This document shows positions 36,423 through 45,243 of a stretch of 64,000 nt of DNA, in pieces. This DNA is from Corallococcus macrosporus DSM 14697. Its GTDB lineage: Bacteria > Myxococcota > Myxococcia > Myxococcales > Myxococcaceae. A model generated the notes under the pieces. That model worked only from the letters and a program-made list of their open reading frames with translations. It was not told the DNA's origin and made no database searches. The DNA is taken from positions 3,202,501 through 3,266,500 of the forward strand of contig NZ_CP022203.1 in NCBI RefSeq assembly GCF_002305895.1, read 5' to 3'. Each line of letters opens with the position of its first letter. The first letter of the stretch is position 1. A program made the translations under genes and the position numbers.

Positions 36423-37169
36423 ATGCGCGTCGTGTTTCCCTTGTCACGGCCCTGGCCGGGGGGGCCGGTGGTGCTCTGGGGTGGAGCGCTTCCGGCCGGC
36501 AGTCTCAAGTACCTGACCTTCTCCCATTACCTCCAGTCCGCGCCCGCGGAGACCAAGGGGCTGGTGGAGCTGTCGGGCGCGTCATCGGCGCTGGCGCTGG
36601 ACGCGCTGGGCCGCGAGCGCGGGCTGCCCGTGGTGGCCCTGACGGACACGCTGGGCACCGCCTACCTGCGCGCGAATGGCTTCGGTGGCGAGGTGCGCAC
36701 CGTGCACGGCTTCACCCAGGCCTGGGAGCTGGCGCTGGACTACGAGCGCCAGGGCTGGTTCTGGCCGAGGCAGCTCGCCAATGGCGCGTTGGTGGAGAGC
36801 GTGGAGTCCTGGACCACGCGCCTGCTGGACGTCGTCCAGGACGTGTACCCCGCCGTGCGCTGCGTGGTGTGCGGCTTCGGCACGGGCGCCACCGTGGCGG
36901 GGTTGCACCGGCCCTTCGCGGCCGCCGGCTACGACGTGGTGGGCCTGCAGCCCGCGCCGGGCAGGGTGATGCCGGGCTGGCGGCGCTGGGCGGAGCAGAG
37001 CCTGGGCTCCAAGGACCTCTTCTACCCCTACCGCGAGGACGTGCCCCTGGAGACGGCGGACGCGAAGGCGGTGGACGCGCTCGCCGCGCTCCTGGCCTGG
37101 GCGCGCGAGGAGCGGCGCCCGGAGGAGGTGCTGGTCATCTCCCACAACGGGAGGCCCCCGTTCGAATGA
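36423..37169 (+). CDS. Short PLP-dependent fold-II (cysteine synthase/ACC deaminase-like) protein
   Basis: ATG 36423 follows GGAGG (36411-36415) by 7 nt. The 248-aa sequence has a possible PLP-lysine segment LPAGSLKYLTFSHYL (Lys29), a substrate loop-like LVELSGASSALALDALG and a phosphate-binding Gly loop FGTGATVAGL. This is the order of tryptophan synthase-beta/cysteine synthase/D-cysteine desulfhydrase enzymes. It is 60-90 residues shorter than those families, so part of the C-terminal domain is trimmed. The substrate cannot be told. A strong terminator overlaps its stop codon. Confidence 0.72.
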   Translation: MRVVFPLSRPWPGGPVVLWGGALPAGSLKYLTFSHYLQSAPAETKGLVELSGASSALALDALGRERGLPVVALTDTLGTAYLRANGFGGEVRTVHGFTQAWELALDYERQGWFWPRQLANGALVESVESWTTRLLDVVQDVYPAVRCVVCGFGTGATVAGLHRPFAAAGYDVVGLQPAPGRVMPGWRRWAEQSLGSKDLFYPYREDVPLETADAKAVDALAALLAWAREERRPEEVLVISHNGRPPFE

Positions 37170-37178
37170 CGGGGGCCT
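37152..37178. terminator. Terminator spanning the stop codon of the PLP-protein gene
   Basis: A perfect 10-bp stem, AGGCCCCCGT (37152-37161) and ACGGGGGCCT (37169-37178), with a 7-nt loop that contains the end of the coding frame. It is followed by TTC on the plus strand and lies 4 bp beyond the convergent gene's stop, so it can act both ways. Confidence 0.8.
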
Positions 37179-37181
37179 TCG

Positions 37182-37967
37182 TCACGGCGTGGCCGCGTTG
37201 CCTCGGCCGCGGCCTCCGGCCCGGCCCCCCGGCGGCGCGCTCCAGCGGCGGTCCTCGCGGCGCAGCGACTGGTACTGGGCGCGCTGGCTCTCATCGAGGA
37301 TGGCGTTCATCTCCTGGTCGGTCTGCTGCGTCTCCGTGCGCAGCGCCTGGCGCATGTCGCGCATCGTCTTCGTGCCGGCGCGGACCTCGTCGATGAGCGC
37401 CTGACGCCTGGTGGCCTCGGCCTCCATCCGGCGCGTCAGCGTCTGCTCCTGGTTGTAGTTCAGCCGCGCGTCGGTGATGAACTTGCGCACGCGCTCCTGC
37501 TGCTGCGCCTGCTGCTGGACCTGCGCCTGCTGCCACTGCTGCTGGCGCTCCGCGCGCTGCTCGTCCCGCATCTCGCTCTGGACGTCGCGCACCGCGTCCT
37601 TGAGGAACGCCTTGCCTCCCTCGGAGTTCAGCGCCTCGCCGGCGACCAGGCCCCGGACCTCGTCACGCAGCTGCTCCACCTCCGCGGCCAGCGCGGGCGA
37701 TGCCGCGGACGGAACCACCTTTCCATCCGCCGTCACCGTGGGCCGCCGCTCCACCTCCATCAGGCGGCGGGACAGGCCGACGGCGGTGTCCTCCAGCGCC
37801 TTGAGCCGGCGCTCCAGGCTGATGACGTCCGCGGCGGCGCTGGCGGGCTGCTCCGCCGGAGCGGCAGGGGAGGGCGGAGCCTGCACCGCTTCACGCGGGC
37901 TCCAGAGGGCCACCACGAGCGCCGTGGCGGCCAGGACGAGGGCGGCAATATGGGCGAGCTTGTTCAC
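37182..37967 (-). CDS. Exported or membrane-anchored coiled-coil protein
   Basis: A 261-aa protein with an N-terminal hydrophobic segment (LAHIAALVLAATALVVALW), a Pro/Ala linker, and long coiled-coil stretches (VISLERRLKALEDTAVGLSR, then EVEQLRDEVRGL). A Gln-rich helix follows (QQQWQQAQVQQQAQQQER). The end contains MNAILDESQRAQYQSLRRED, which resembles the helical hairpin of CpxP/Spy-like periplasmic chaperones, and a Gly/Arg-rich tail. A periplasmic stress or scaffold role is possible but unproven. It is convergent with the PLP gene. Confidence 0.75.
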   Translation of the reverse strand: MNKLAHIAALVLAATALVVALWSPREAVQAPPSPAAPAEQPASAAADVISLERRLKALEDTAVGLSRRLMEVERRPTVTADGKVVPSAASPALAAEVEQLRDEVRGLVAGEALNSEGGKAFLKDAVRDVQSEMRDEQRAERQQQWQQAQVQQQAQQQERVRKFITDARLNYNQEQTLTRRMEAEATRRQALIDEVRAGTKTMRDMRQALRTETQQTDQEMNAILDESQRAQYQSLRREDRRWSAPPGGRAGGRGRGNAATP

Positions 37968-38188
37968 GTCTTCTCCGACGGGAGCTGGAACGGCTTATTC
38001 CATATCAGGTGCCGTTCCCCCCTGTCCGCCCACCCGCCAGGGCGGAAGCGGGCCCCCGCCGGGCCCGCTTCAGGCGCCTGGATGCCCGCCCCCCCGCGCT
38101 GGGGCCTTCCACGGCGCCCGGGGCGGCGTAGCGCCCCAGTACGTCCGGGGCCTCGGCCCGGAGGTGGCCGCTCACCGCCGGGGGCGCG

Positions 38189-38869
38189 TCAGTGGACGTC
38201 CCAGCGCGCGGCGATCTCCTCGCACGCCAGCCGGACATCGTTCATCCGGCGCTGCTGGGCGCGGGGGGCCTGGAAGAGGCGGCCGGCGAAGACGTCGAAC
38301 ACGCCCACCAGCCGGGAGTCCACCGGGCCGCGCTGCTCCAGCCGCTCCTCCGCGTACCGCTGGAGCACCGTGGCGATGTACTGCCCGGAGCGCTCGTCCA
38401 GCGGCGTGTGCTTGGAGAAGTAGAGCTTCAACAGCCCGGAGCGCATCATCCCCTGGGCGTCCACGCTGCGCAGCAGCACGTCCGGACGCACGCTGATGTC
38501 CACGCCCGCCAGCGCCAGCGGCGGCAGGCCCGCGTCCACGGGACTGGCAATCGCCTGGGTGGCCAGCCCCCCCGCCGCCACCAGGCAGCGCTGGAGCGCC
38601 TCCGCGCACAGGGCCAGCCGGTGCTCGTCGTAGTCGGACTCCGGCTGGGCGTTGAGCAGCCGCCGCTGGTGGTAGCGGAGGATGACCTCGTCGCGGCCCT
38701 CGCACAGGAACTCGATGATGGCCTGGGCGGCGGCGGGGTAGCGCAGGTACCGCGCATCCACCGGGTGCTTCTGGCCCTGGATGATGCGCTTTCGCAGTGA
38801 CGGCGTCGCGGTGAGGTACTGGCCCAGCTTGTTGACGGAGACGCGGGGATTCTCACGGGTGACGGTCAT
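38189..38869 (-). CDS. Conserved hypothetical protein, no family recognised
   Basis: The start at 38869 is well supported by AAGGAAGG 7 nt upstream. The 226-aa protein begins VSVNKLGQYLTATPSLRKRI and continues with HPVDARYLRYPAAAQAIIEF. The core VDISVRPDVLLRSVDAQGMMRSGLLKLYFS has an Asp...x-Leu-Lys arrangement that loosely recalls PD-(D/E)XK nucleases (RPDVLL then GLLKLYF). That reading is tentative. There is no signal or membrane segment. It is monocistronic, between two signalling genes. Confidence 0.75.
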   Translation of the reverse strand: MTVTRENPRVSVNKLGQYLTATPSLRKRIIQGQKHPVDARYLRYPAAAQAIIEFLCEGRDEVILRYHQRRLLNAQPESDYDEHRLALCAEALQRCLVAAGGLATQAIASPVDAGLPPLALAGVDISVRPDVLLRSVDAQGMMRSGLLKLYFSKHTPLDERSGQYIATVLQRYAEERLEQRGPVDSRLVGVFDVFAGRLFQAPRAQQRRMNDVRLACEEIAARWDVH

Positions 38870-38990
38870 GGTTCGGCCTTCCTTTCCGGCTTCGGGAATG
38901 AAGGAAGACTACCGGAAGGGTCTGACATGGCCGGGGCGGCCCGGGAGGCCGCCCGCGGCAGTGGCCTTCCGCCCTGACGGGTAGGGCGCC

Positions 38991-41900
38991 TCAGCCCCGG
39001 TGGGGATGCCGCCGGGTGGCCATGGAGGCGATGACGGCCATCAGCTCCACGGGCTCGATGGGCTTGGGCACGTGGGTGTCGAAGCCCGCCAGCAGCGCGC
39101 GCGTCCGGTCCTCCATGCGGGTGTAGGCCGTCAGCGCCACCGCGGGGATGGCGCCGCCCTGTTCCGGGGGCAGGGCGCGCACGCGGGTGATGAAGCGGTA
39201 CCCGTCCTCCCGCGGCATGCCGACGTCCGAGACGAGCACGTCGAAGGTGCCCTCGCGGAGCTTCCCCAGCCCTTCGTCCGCCGAGCTGGCCGTGGTGACG
39301 ATGCCGCCACACGTCTCGGTGATGCTGCGCAAGAGCTCGCGCGTGTCCTCCTCGTCATCCACGATGAGCAGCCGGAGCCCCGCGAGCTGGGGCGGGCAGG
39401 GGATGTCCTGCTCCGCCAGCGGGCCGCGGAGGGCCGGCGGCACCAGGAGCTCCCGGCGCAGCGCCACGGCCTGGGGCAGGCTCACCACGAAGGTGGCGCC
39501 CCTGCCTTCGCCCTCGCTGGAGGCCGTCACGGTGCCGCCGTGCAGCTCCACCAGGTGCCGGACGATGGACAGGCCCAGGCCCAGGCCTCCGGCCTTGCGC
39601 GTGGTGCTGCCGTCCGCCTGCCGGAAGCGCTCGAAGACGTGGGGCAGGAACTGCGCGGAGATGCCCTGGCCGGTGTCCGCGACGGTGATCTCCACCGCCG
39701 AGTTGCGCCGCTCCACCAGCACCTGGACGCGGCCGCCCTTGGGGGTGAACTTCACGGCGTTGGACAGCAGGTTCCACACCACCTGCTGCAGGCGGCTCGT
39801 GTCACCCATGATGGTCCCGCCCGAGTCGAGCGCGGCCTGCACGCGGATGCCCTTGGCCTCGGCGGCGGGCCGCAGCGAATCGAGCGCCGCCTCGACGACC
39901 TGACTCACGTCGACGGACGACACCTCCAGCTTCAGCTTGCCCGTCATGATGCGGCTCACGTCGAGCAGGTCCTCCACGAGCTGCCCCTGCGCGCGCGCGT
40001 TGCGCTCCACCGTGGCGAGCGCCCGCTCCCGCTTCTCCGGACTCAAGGTCCCCGTCCGCAGCATCTGCACCCAGCCCAGCACCGCGGTGAGCGGGGTGCG
40101 CAGCTCGTGGGAGACGGTGGCCAGGAACTCGTCCTTGAGCCGGTTGGCCTCCTCCGCTTCCGCGCGCGCTGCCCGCTCCCGTTCGAGCAGCCGCTCCCGC
40201 TCCGCCGCCAACCGCTGCTGCTCGCGGATGTCCCGGCTCACGGTGGCGATGCCAATCTGGCGCTGGGTGCCGTGCTCCAGCAGGGCGAAGCTGTTGTACT
40301 GCGCCGGGATGGGGGCGCCCGTCGGGAAGTGCCGGAAGCGGAACTCCCCCTCCCACCGGCCACCGTGGAGGATGGCGGGCGCGATGTGCTCGTCCACGAA
40401 CGCCTGGTCCTCGGGCAGGAAGAAGTCCAGCAGGTGGTAGCGGGTGATGTCTTCATCCCGCTTCAAGCCCAGCAGCCTCCGCCCCGCCTCGTTCACCCAG
40501 ACGGCCTGTCCCGAGGCGTTCCCCACCCCGATGAAGTCGGGGGACTGCTCGACGATGGTGGCCAGCCGCTCGCGCTCCAGCTCGGCGCTGCGCCGCTCGG
40601 TGACGTCCTGCAGGGCCCCGACGACGCGGTCGGGCCGGCCCTGGGCGTCGAAGTGCGTCTTCACCATGGCCAGCAGGAAGCGCTCCTGGCCGTCCCAGCC
40701 CCGCACGCGGCACTCCAGGCGGATGGCGCCCGCGCCCGGGCGCAGCGCCTGTTCAATGGTGCGCCGCGCCCGCTCCACGTCGTCGGGGTGGAGCCGGGCC
40801 GCGGCCTCCGCCAGGGTGGGAGCCTTCCCGGGCGGCAGCCCCAGGTGCTGCAGGGCGCGCTCGTCCCACGCCAACGTGCCCCGCGCGTACTGCAGCTCCA
40901 CGACCCCCAGCAGGCCGGCGTCCAGCGCCATCCGCAGGCGCTCCTCGCTGGCGCGCAGCGCGGCCTCCGCCTCGGCCCGCCGGGCCACCTCCGCCTCGGC
41001 GCGGGTCCGGGCCTCCTGGGCGTGGGCGAAGGCCTCGCGCTCGGCGCGCTTCTCCTGCTCCACGGCCAGGTGGGTGGCCAGCTCGCGCGCCAGGTCCTCG
41101 AAGAACTGGCGGTAGTTGGCGTCAAAGCGCAGCCGCGGGCTGATGCCCAGGACGACCACGCCCCGGAGCCTGTCCGCGCCGGTGCGCCGCATGGGCAGGG
41201 CCAGCGCCGCCTCCGTGGGCTCGGGCCAGGGGCCCGTGTGGCGGGCGCCCAGCAGCGACGGCGCCGACTCCAGCAGCACCGGGGCGTTCGAGTCCGCGGC
41301 CTGGTTCGCGGCCCCTGTGACGCGGCCCAGCTCCAGGGCGGCGTGCTCCGCGAGCCCTTCGAGCCCCGTGGACTCCTTGAGCACCAGGCGCTGTTCGCCC
41401 TCGTCCCAGTGGTAGATGAGGGCGAAGGGGATGTCCTTGGGGTTGTCCGCCAGGGCGCGGATGGCGTCCGTGGTCGCGCTCTCCGGCGGGGCGTTCAGCC
41501 GGGGCGCCAGCGCGCGAATCGTCGCCAGCCGGCGCTCGCCGAGCACCACGTCCGTGACCTCGAAGACGACCTGGAGGATGCCCTGGATGGCGCCCTCGTC
41601 GTCCCGGAGCGGGCTGAAGTCGAAGGTGAAGTAGGCCTCTTCATTGAACCCGTACCGGGTGAGCATGAAGAAGGTCTTCTCCACCTGGGTGACCTCACCC
41701 GTCTCCAGGAGCTTGCGCATCCAGGGGTGGATGACGGGATAGGTGTCCGGCCAGCACTCGCGGTAGGTGGCGCCCAGGTAGCGCGGGTGCCGCGGGCCCA
41801 TGATGACCGCGTAGCCGTCGTTGTAGAGCTGGATGAGCTCCTGCCCCCAGAAGATGATGGCGGGCGCCGGCATCTCCAGAATCATGGCGACGAAGGACTT

Positions 41901-42023
41901 CAGCGGGCGGGGCCAGGACGCGTAGGGCCCCAGCTTCGTGCGGCTCCAGTCGTGAGCGCGAAGGAGCTCGCCAAGTTCGCCACCGGGAACGGGAAGTTGA
42001 GTCTGGGAAGTGAGCGGGTTCAC
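38991..42023 (-). CDS. PAS/GAF hybrid histidine kinase-response regulator
   Basis: A soluble 1010-aa sensor. An N-terminal PAS-like domain (~50-165: PAPAIIFWGQELIQLYNDGY, typical of myxobacterial kinases) is followed by a GAF domain (~175-325) and two further PAS/PAC units (~355-480 and ~485-610; IVEQSPDFIGVGNASGQAVW). HisKA has its His in ATVSHELRTPLTAV near 636. HATPase_c (WNLLSNAVKFTPKGGRVQVL, GLGLGLSIVRHLVELHGG) and a C-terminal receiver from ~883 with Asp in VLVSDVGMPREDGY near 928 complete it. The best start is a GTG at 42023 without a clear ribosome-binding site. It is divergent from hppD. Confidence 0.92.
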   Translation of the reverse strand: MNPLTSQTQLPVPGGELGELLRAHDWSRTKLGPYASWPRPLKSFVAMILEMPAPAIIFWGQELIQLYNDGYAVIMGPRHPRYLGATYRECWPDTYPVIHPWMRKLLETGEVTQVEKTFFMLTRYGFNEEAYFTFDFSPLRDDEGAIQGILQVVFEVTDVVLGERRLATIRALAPRLNAPPESATTDAIRALADNPKDIPFALIYHWDEGEQRLVLKESTGLEGLAEHAALELGRVTGAANQAADSNAPVLLESAPSLLGARHTGPWPEPTEAALALPMRRTGADRLRGVVVLGISPRLRFDANYRQFFEDLARELATHLAVEQEKRAEREAFAHAQEARTRAEAEVARRAEAEAALRASEERLRMALDAGLLGVVELQYARGTLAWDERALQHLGLPPGKAPTLAEAAARLHPDDVERARRTIEQALRPGAGAIRLECRVRGWDGQERFLLAMVKTHFDAQGRPDRVVGALQDVTERRSAELERERLATIVEQSPDFIGVGNASGQAVWVNEAGRRLLGLKRDEDITRYHLLDFFLPEDQAFVDEHIAPAILHGGRWEGEFRFRHFPTGAPIPAQYNSFALLEHGTQRQIGIATVSRDIREQQRLAAERERLLERERAARAEAEEANRLKDEFLATVSHELRTPLTAVLGWVQMLRTGTLSPEKRERALATVERNARAQGQLVEDLLDVSRIMTGKLKLEVSSVDVSQVVEAALDSLRPAAEAKGIRVQAALDSGGTIMGDTSRLQQVVWNLLSNAVKFTPKGGRVQVLVERRNSAVEITVADTGQGISAQFLPHVFERFRQADGSTTRKAGGLGLGLSIVRHLVELHGGTVTASSEGEGRGATFVVSLPQAVALRRELLVPPALRGPLAEQDIPCPPQLAGLRLLIVDDEEDTRELLRSITETCGGIVTTASSADEGLGKLREGTFDVLVSDVGMPREDGYRFITRVRALPPEQGGAIPAVALTAYTRMEDRTRALLAGFDTHVPKPIEPVELMAVIASMATRRHPHRG

Positions 42024-42227
42024 GCGGTCGGTCGGGGGCGAATGGGAGCTGGGCTATCCAGATATGCAGCCTGCCTCGTCCTGTCCGGGCGCGTCCGGTC
42101 GAATCACGGCGAGGCAGGGGGGCGAGCGCTTCGAGCACGGCCACCGCCCGGCCGTGAACAGCTTTCCTCCGCCGTCGCCGGGCCTCACCTGAAGGTGGAT
42201 TCACGACGCGGGGCGTTGTGCAATGCC

Positions 42228-42257
42228 CTGACAGTCTCTGGCAGGTCTTTGTACTTT
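42228..42257 (+). promoter_or_regulatory. Candidate promoter of the hppD operon
   Basis: CTGACA (42228-42233) is separated by 18 nt from TACTTT (42252-42257), within a locally T-rich stretch about 120 bases before the hppD start. The rest of the 351-bp region between the divergent hybrid kinase and hppD (42024-42374) shows no gene or other clear element. Confidence 0.35.
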
Positions 42258-42374
42258 TTCTGCAGGCGACGCGTTCCTACTTTCGACTGGGAAGACGCTC
42301 CCGAGCCGGGGGCGTTCCGTTGACTCGCGCGCGGCGTGAAGGCCCGCGCTTCGGCAAAGCATGGAGGCGGCGTC

Positions 42375-43439
42375 ATGGCGGATACGGCAGAGAACCCTCT
42401 GGGGCTGAACGGTTTCGAGTTCGTGGAGTTCACGAGCCCCCAGCCCGAGGTGATGGAGCGCCTCTTCGAGCGGCTGGGGTTCACCGCGTACTCCAAGCAT
42501 CCGTCCAAGGCGCTGGTCCGCTACAAGCAGGGCGGCATCAACCTGCTCGTCAACCGCGAGCCGACGGGGCAGGCCGCGGACTTCCGCGCGGCGCACGGCC
42601 CGTCCGCCAGCGGCATGGCCTTCCGCGTGGCCAACGCGCGCGCCGCCTATGAGATGGCGCTGGAGCGCGGCGCCAAGGCCGCGGACCCGGAGCGGGGCTC
42701 GCTGGGCGAGGGCTCCTATGTCCTCGAGGGCATCGGCGGCAGCCTGCTCTATCTGGTGGACCGCCACGGGGCGAACGGCTCGCTCTACGACACCTGGGAG
42801 GAGATTCCCGGCGCCGAGGCGGCCGAGGCGAAGAACAGCGTGGGCCTGGAGACGCTGGACCACCTGACGCACAACGTGCGGCGGGGCCAGATGCGCACCT
42901 GGTCGTCCTTCTACAACCGCATCTTCGGCTTCACCGAGCAGAAGTACTTCGACATCAAGGGCCAGGCCACGGGCCTGTTCAGCCAGGCGATGATCGCCCC
43001 GGACCAGGCCATCCGCATCCCGCTCAACGAGAGCCAGGACGACAAGTCGCAGATTGAAGAGTTCATCCGCCAGTACAAGGGCGAGGGCATCCAGCACCTG
43101 GCGCTCACCACGCCGGACATCTACGGCACCGTGGAGCGGCTGCGGGAGCGCGGCGTGGCGCTGCAGGACACGCTCGACACGTACTACGACCTGGTGGACA
43201 AGCGCGTCCCCAACCACGGCGAGGACCTGGCGCGGATGCGGAAGAACCGCATCCTCATCGACGGCAGCGAGGAAGAGGGCCTGCTGCTCCAGATCTTCAC
43301 GGAGAACCTCTTCGGCCCCATCTTCTTCGAAATCATCCAGCGCAAGGGCAACGAGGGCTTCGGGAACGGCAACTTCCAGGCGCTCTTCGAGTCCATCGAG
43401 CTGGACCAGATTCGCCGCGGCGTCATCAAGGTCGACTAG
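42375..43439 (+). CDS. hppD: 4-hydroxyphenylpyruvate dioxygenase
   Basis: Converts 4-hydroxyphenylpyruvate and O2 to homogentisate, the second step of tyrosine degradation. ATG 42375 follows GGAGG (42363-42367). The 354-aa protein has two vicinal-oxygen-chelate halves, and the iron ligands are visible in the C-terminal one: His in LDHLTHNV, His in GIQHLALTT, Glu in GPIFFEIIQRKG. FGNGNFQALFESIE is the conserved C-terminal lid helix. Length matches bacterial enzymes. It is the first gene of an operon with hmgA (3-bp gap) and a Rieske gene. Confidence 0.97.
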   Translation: MADTAENPLGLNGFEFVEFTSPQPEVMERLFERLGFTAYSKHPSKALVRYKQGGINLLVNREPTGQAADFRAAHGPSASGMAFRVANARAAYEMALERGAKAADPERGSLGEGSYVLEGIGGSLLYLVDRHGANGSLYDTWEEIPGAEAAEAKNSVGLETLDHLTHNVRRGQMRTWSSFYNRIFGFTEQKYFDIKGQATGLFSQAMIAPDQAIRIPLNESQDDKSQIEEFIRQYKGEGIQHLALTTPDIYGTVERLRERGVALQDTLDTYYDLVDKRVPNHGEDLARMRKNRILIDGSEEEGLLLQIFTENLFGPIFFEIIQRKGNEGFGNGNFQALFESIELDQIRRGVIKVD

Positions 43440-43442
43440 GCC

Positions 43443-44780
43443 GTGAGCGTCCAGCCTCCCACCGAGCTGTCGCCGGGGAGCGTCCTCAAGACGGCCCCCG
43501 GCGCCTACCTGTCCGGCTTCGGCAACGAGTTCGCCACCGAGGCGGTGCCTGGCGCGCTGCCCGAGGGACAGAACTCGCCGCAGCGGGCGCCGTTTGGCCT
43601 CTATGCCGAGCAGCTCTCCGGCTCGGCCTTCACCGCGCCGCGCCGGGAGAACCGGCGCTCGTGGCTGTACCGCCTGCGGCCCAGCGCCAGCCACCCGGCG
43701 TTCCAGCCGCTGGCGCAGGGGCTGCTGCGCAGCGGGCCCTTCGACGAGGTGCCCGCCTCGCCCAACCGGCTGCGGTGGAGCCCGCTGCCGGCGCCGTCCA
43801 AGGCCACGGACTTCGTGGACGGGCTCGTCACCTACGCGGGCAACGGGGACGCGGCGTCGGGCGCGGGCCTCAGCATCCACCTGTACGCGGCCAACCGCTC
43901 CATGGTGGACCGGGTGTTCTTCGACGCGGACGGCGAGCTGCTCATCGTCCCGCAGGCGGGGCGGCTGCGGCTGGTGACGGAGCTGGGCGTGCTGGACGTG
44001 GCGCCGGGCGACCTCGCGGTGGTGCCGCGCGGCGTGCGCTTCCGCGTGGAGCTGCCGGAGGGGCAGGCCGCCGGCTACGTCTGTGAGAACCACGGCGCGC
44101 TCTTCCGCCTGCCGGACCTGGGGCCCATTGGGGCCAACGGGCTGGCCAACCCGCGCGACTTCCTGACGCCGGTGGCGGCCTTCGAGGACGTGGACCGGCC
44201 CACGGAGGTGGTGCAGAAGTTCCAGGGGCGGCTGTGGGCGGCGCGGTACGCGCACTCCCCGCTGGACGTGGTGGCGTGGCACGGGAACCTGGCGCCGTAC
44301 AAGTACGACCTGGCCCGGTTCAACACCCTCAACACGGTGAGCTTCGACCACCCGGACCCGTCCATCTTCACCGTCCTCACCTCGCCCAGCGAGGTGCCGG
44401 GCACGGCCAACTGCGACTTCGTCATCTTCCCGCCGCGGTGGATGGTGGCCGAGCACACGTTCCGGCCGCCCTGGTTCCACCGCAACGTGATGAGCGAGTT
44501 CATGGGGCTGGTGCACGGCGTCTACGACGCGAAGGCGGGCGGCTTCGCCCCGGGCGGCGCGTCCCTGCACAACTGCATGAGCGGGCACGGCCCGGACCGG
44601 ACCAGCTACGAGCAGGCCGTCCAGGCGGACCTGAAGCCCCACAAAATCAAGGACACGCTGGCCTTCATGTTCGAGTCGCGCTGGGTCATCCGCCCCACGC
44701 GCTTCGCCATGGAGTCCCCGGCGCTCCAGCCGGACTACGACGCGTGCTGGGCGGGCTTCCAGAAGGCGAAGCTGCCTTGA
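43443..44780 (+). CDS. hmgA: Homogentisate 1,2-dioxygenase
   Basis: Ring-opening iron dioxygenase making maleylacetoacetate from homogentisate. The GTG start follows the hppD stop directly. Family landmarks in 445 aa: [37 protein letters not shown], and the iron-binding region [16 protein letters not shown] (His and Glu), followed by [12 protein letters not shown] (His). The full length matches the usual ~430-445. The third pathway enzyme, fumarylacetoacetase, is not encoded in the window. Confidence 0.97.
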   Translation: MSVQPPTELSPGSVLKTAPGAYLSGFGNEFATEAVPGALPEGQNSPQRAPFGLYAEQLSGSAFTAPRRENRRSWLYRLRPSASHPAFQPLAQGLLRSGPFDEVPASPNRLRWSPLPAPSKATDFVDGLVTYAGNGDAASGAGLSIHLYAANRSMVDRVFFDADGELLIVPQAGRLRLVTELGVLDVAPGDLAVVPRGVRFRVELPEGQAAGYVCENHGALFRLPDLGPIGANGLANPRDFLTPVAAFEDVDRPTEVVQKFQGRLWAARYAHSPLDVVAWHGNLAPYKYDLARFNTLNTVSFDHPDPSIFTVLTSPSEVPGTANCDFVIFPPRWMVAEHTFRPPWFHRNVMSEFMGLVHGVYDAKAGGFAPGGASLHNCMSGHGPDRTSYEQAVQADLKPHKIKDTLAFMFESRWVIRPTRFAMESPALQPDYDACWAGFQKAKLP

Positions 44781-44787
44781 GGGCCGC

Positions 44788-45168
44788 GTGAGCGCGGGCG
44801 GCGGGCCGGCGGGGCGCAAGCGCGTCTGGGCGACCCCGGCCAACGTGAAGCTGCTCCCGGTGAGCGCCCTGGCGGACCCGGGGGCCCGCAACCTGGTCCT
44901 CCAGATTGGGGACGCCTTCTTCCACGGCTTCCTGGTGCGCAAGGACGACGCGGTCCACGGCTACGTGGACCGGTGTCCCCACGCGGGCCTGCCGCTGGCG
45001 CGGGAGCTGGACGGCTACCTGACGCCGGACAAGGGGCTCATCGTCTGTGCCTGGCACGGGGCGCTGTTCCAGGTGGAGGACGGCCTGTGCGTGGGCGGCC
45101 CGTGCGCCGGCGGCCGGCTCACGCCGTGGCCGGTGACGGTGCGGGACGGCAGCGTCTACACCGCCTGA
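44788..45168 (+). CDS. Rieske [2Fe-2S] domain protein of the homogentisate operon
   Basis: A 126-aa single Rieske domain with ligands Cys/His in DRCPHAGLPL and Cys/His in VCAWHGALFQ. GTG 44788 is 7 bp after the hmgA stop with GAGGG upstream, so it belongs to the operon. Neither HppD nor HmgA needs a ferredoxin, so its partner is probably an oxygenase encoded elsewhere, or it has a redox or protective role linked to tyrosine breakdown. It has no signal peptide. Confidence 0.9.
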   Translation: MSAGGGPAGRKRVWATPANVKLLPVSALADPGARNLVLQIGDAFFHGFLVRKDDAVHGYVDRCPHAGLPLARELDGYLTPDKGLIVCAWHGALFQVEDGLCVGGPCAGGRLTPWPVTVRDGSVYTA

Positions 45169-45243
45169 GCAGGCGCTCGGACGGCCGCGGCGGCGCGGCT
45201 CGCCACGCTGGAGCTGGACGCGCGCGTGACGCCGGCGGCGCCT

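Noticed and set aside
39000-42323. 1107-codon open frame opposite the PAS/GAF hybrid kinase
   Set aside because: Same shadow effect; the kinase H-box, ATPase and receiver motifs are on the minus strand.
42201-44942. 913-codon open frame antisense to hppD and hmgA
   Set aside because: Crosses two well-defined enzymes and shows no family similarity; GC-rich codon shadow.
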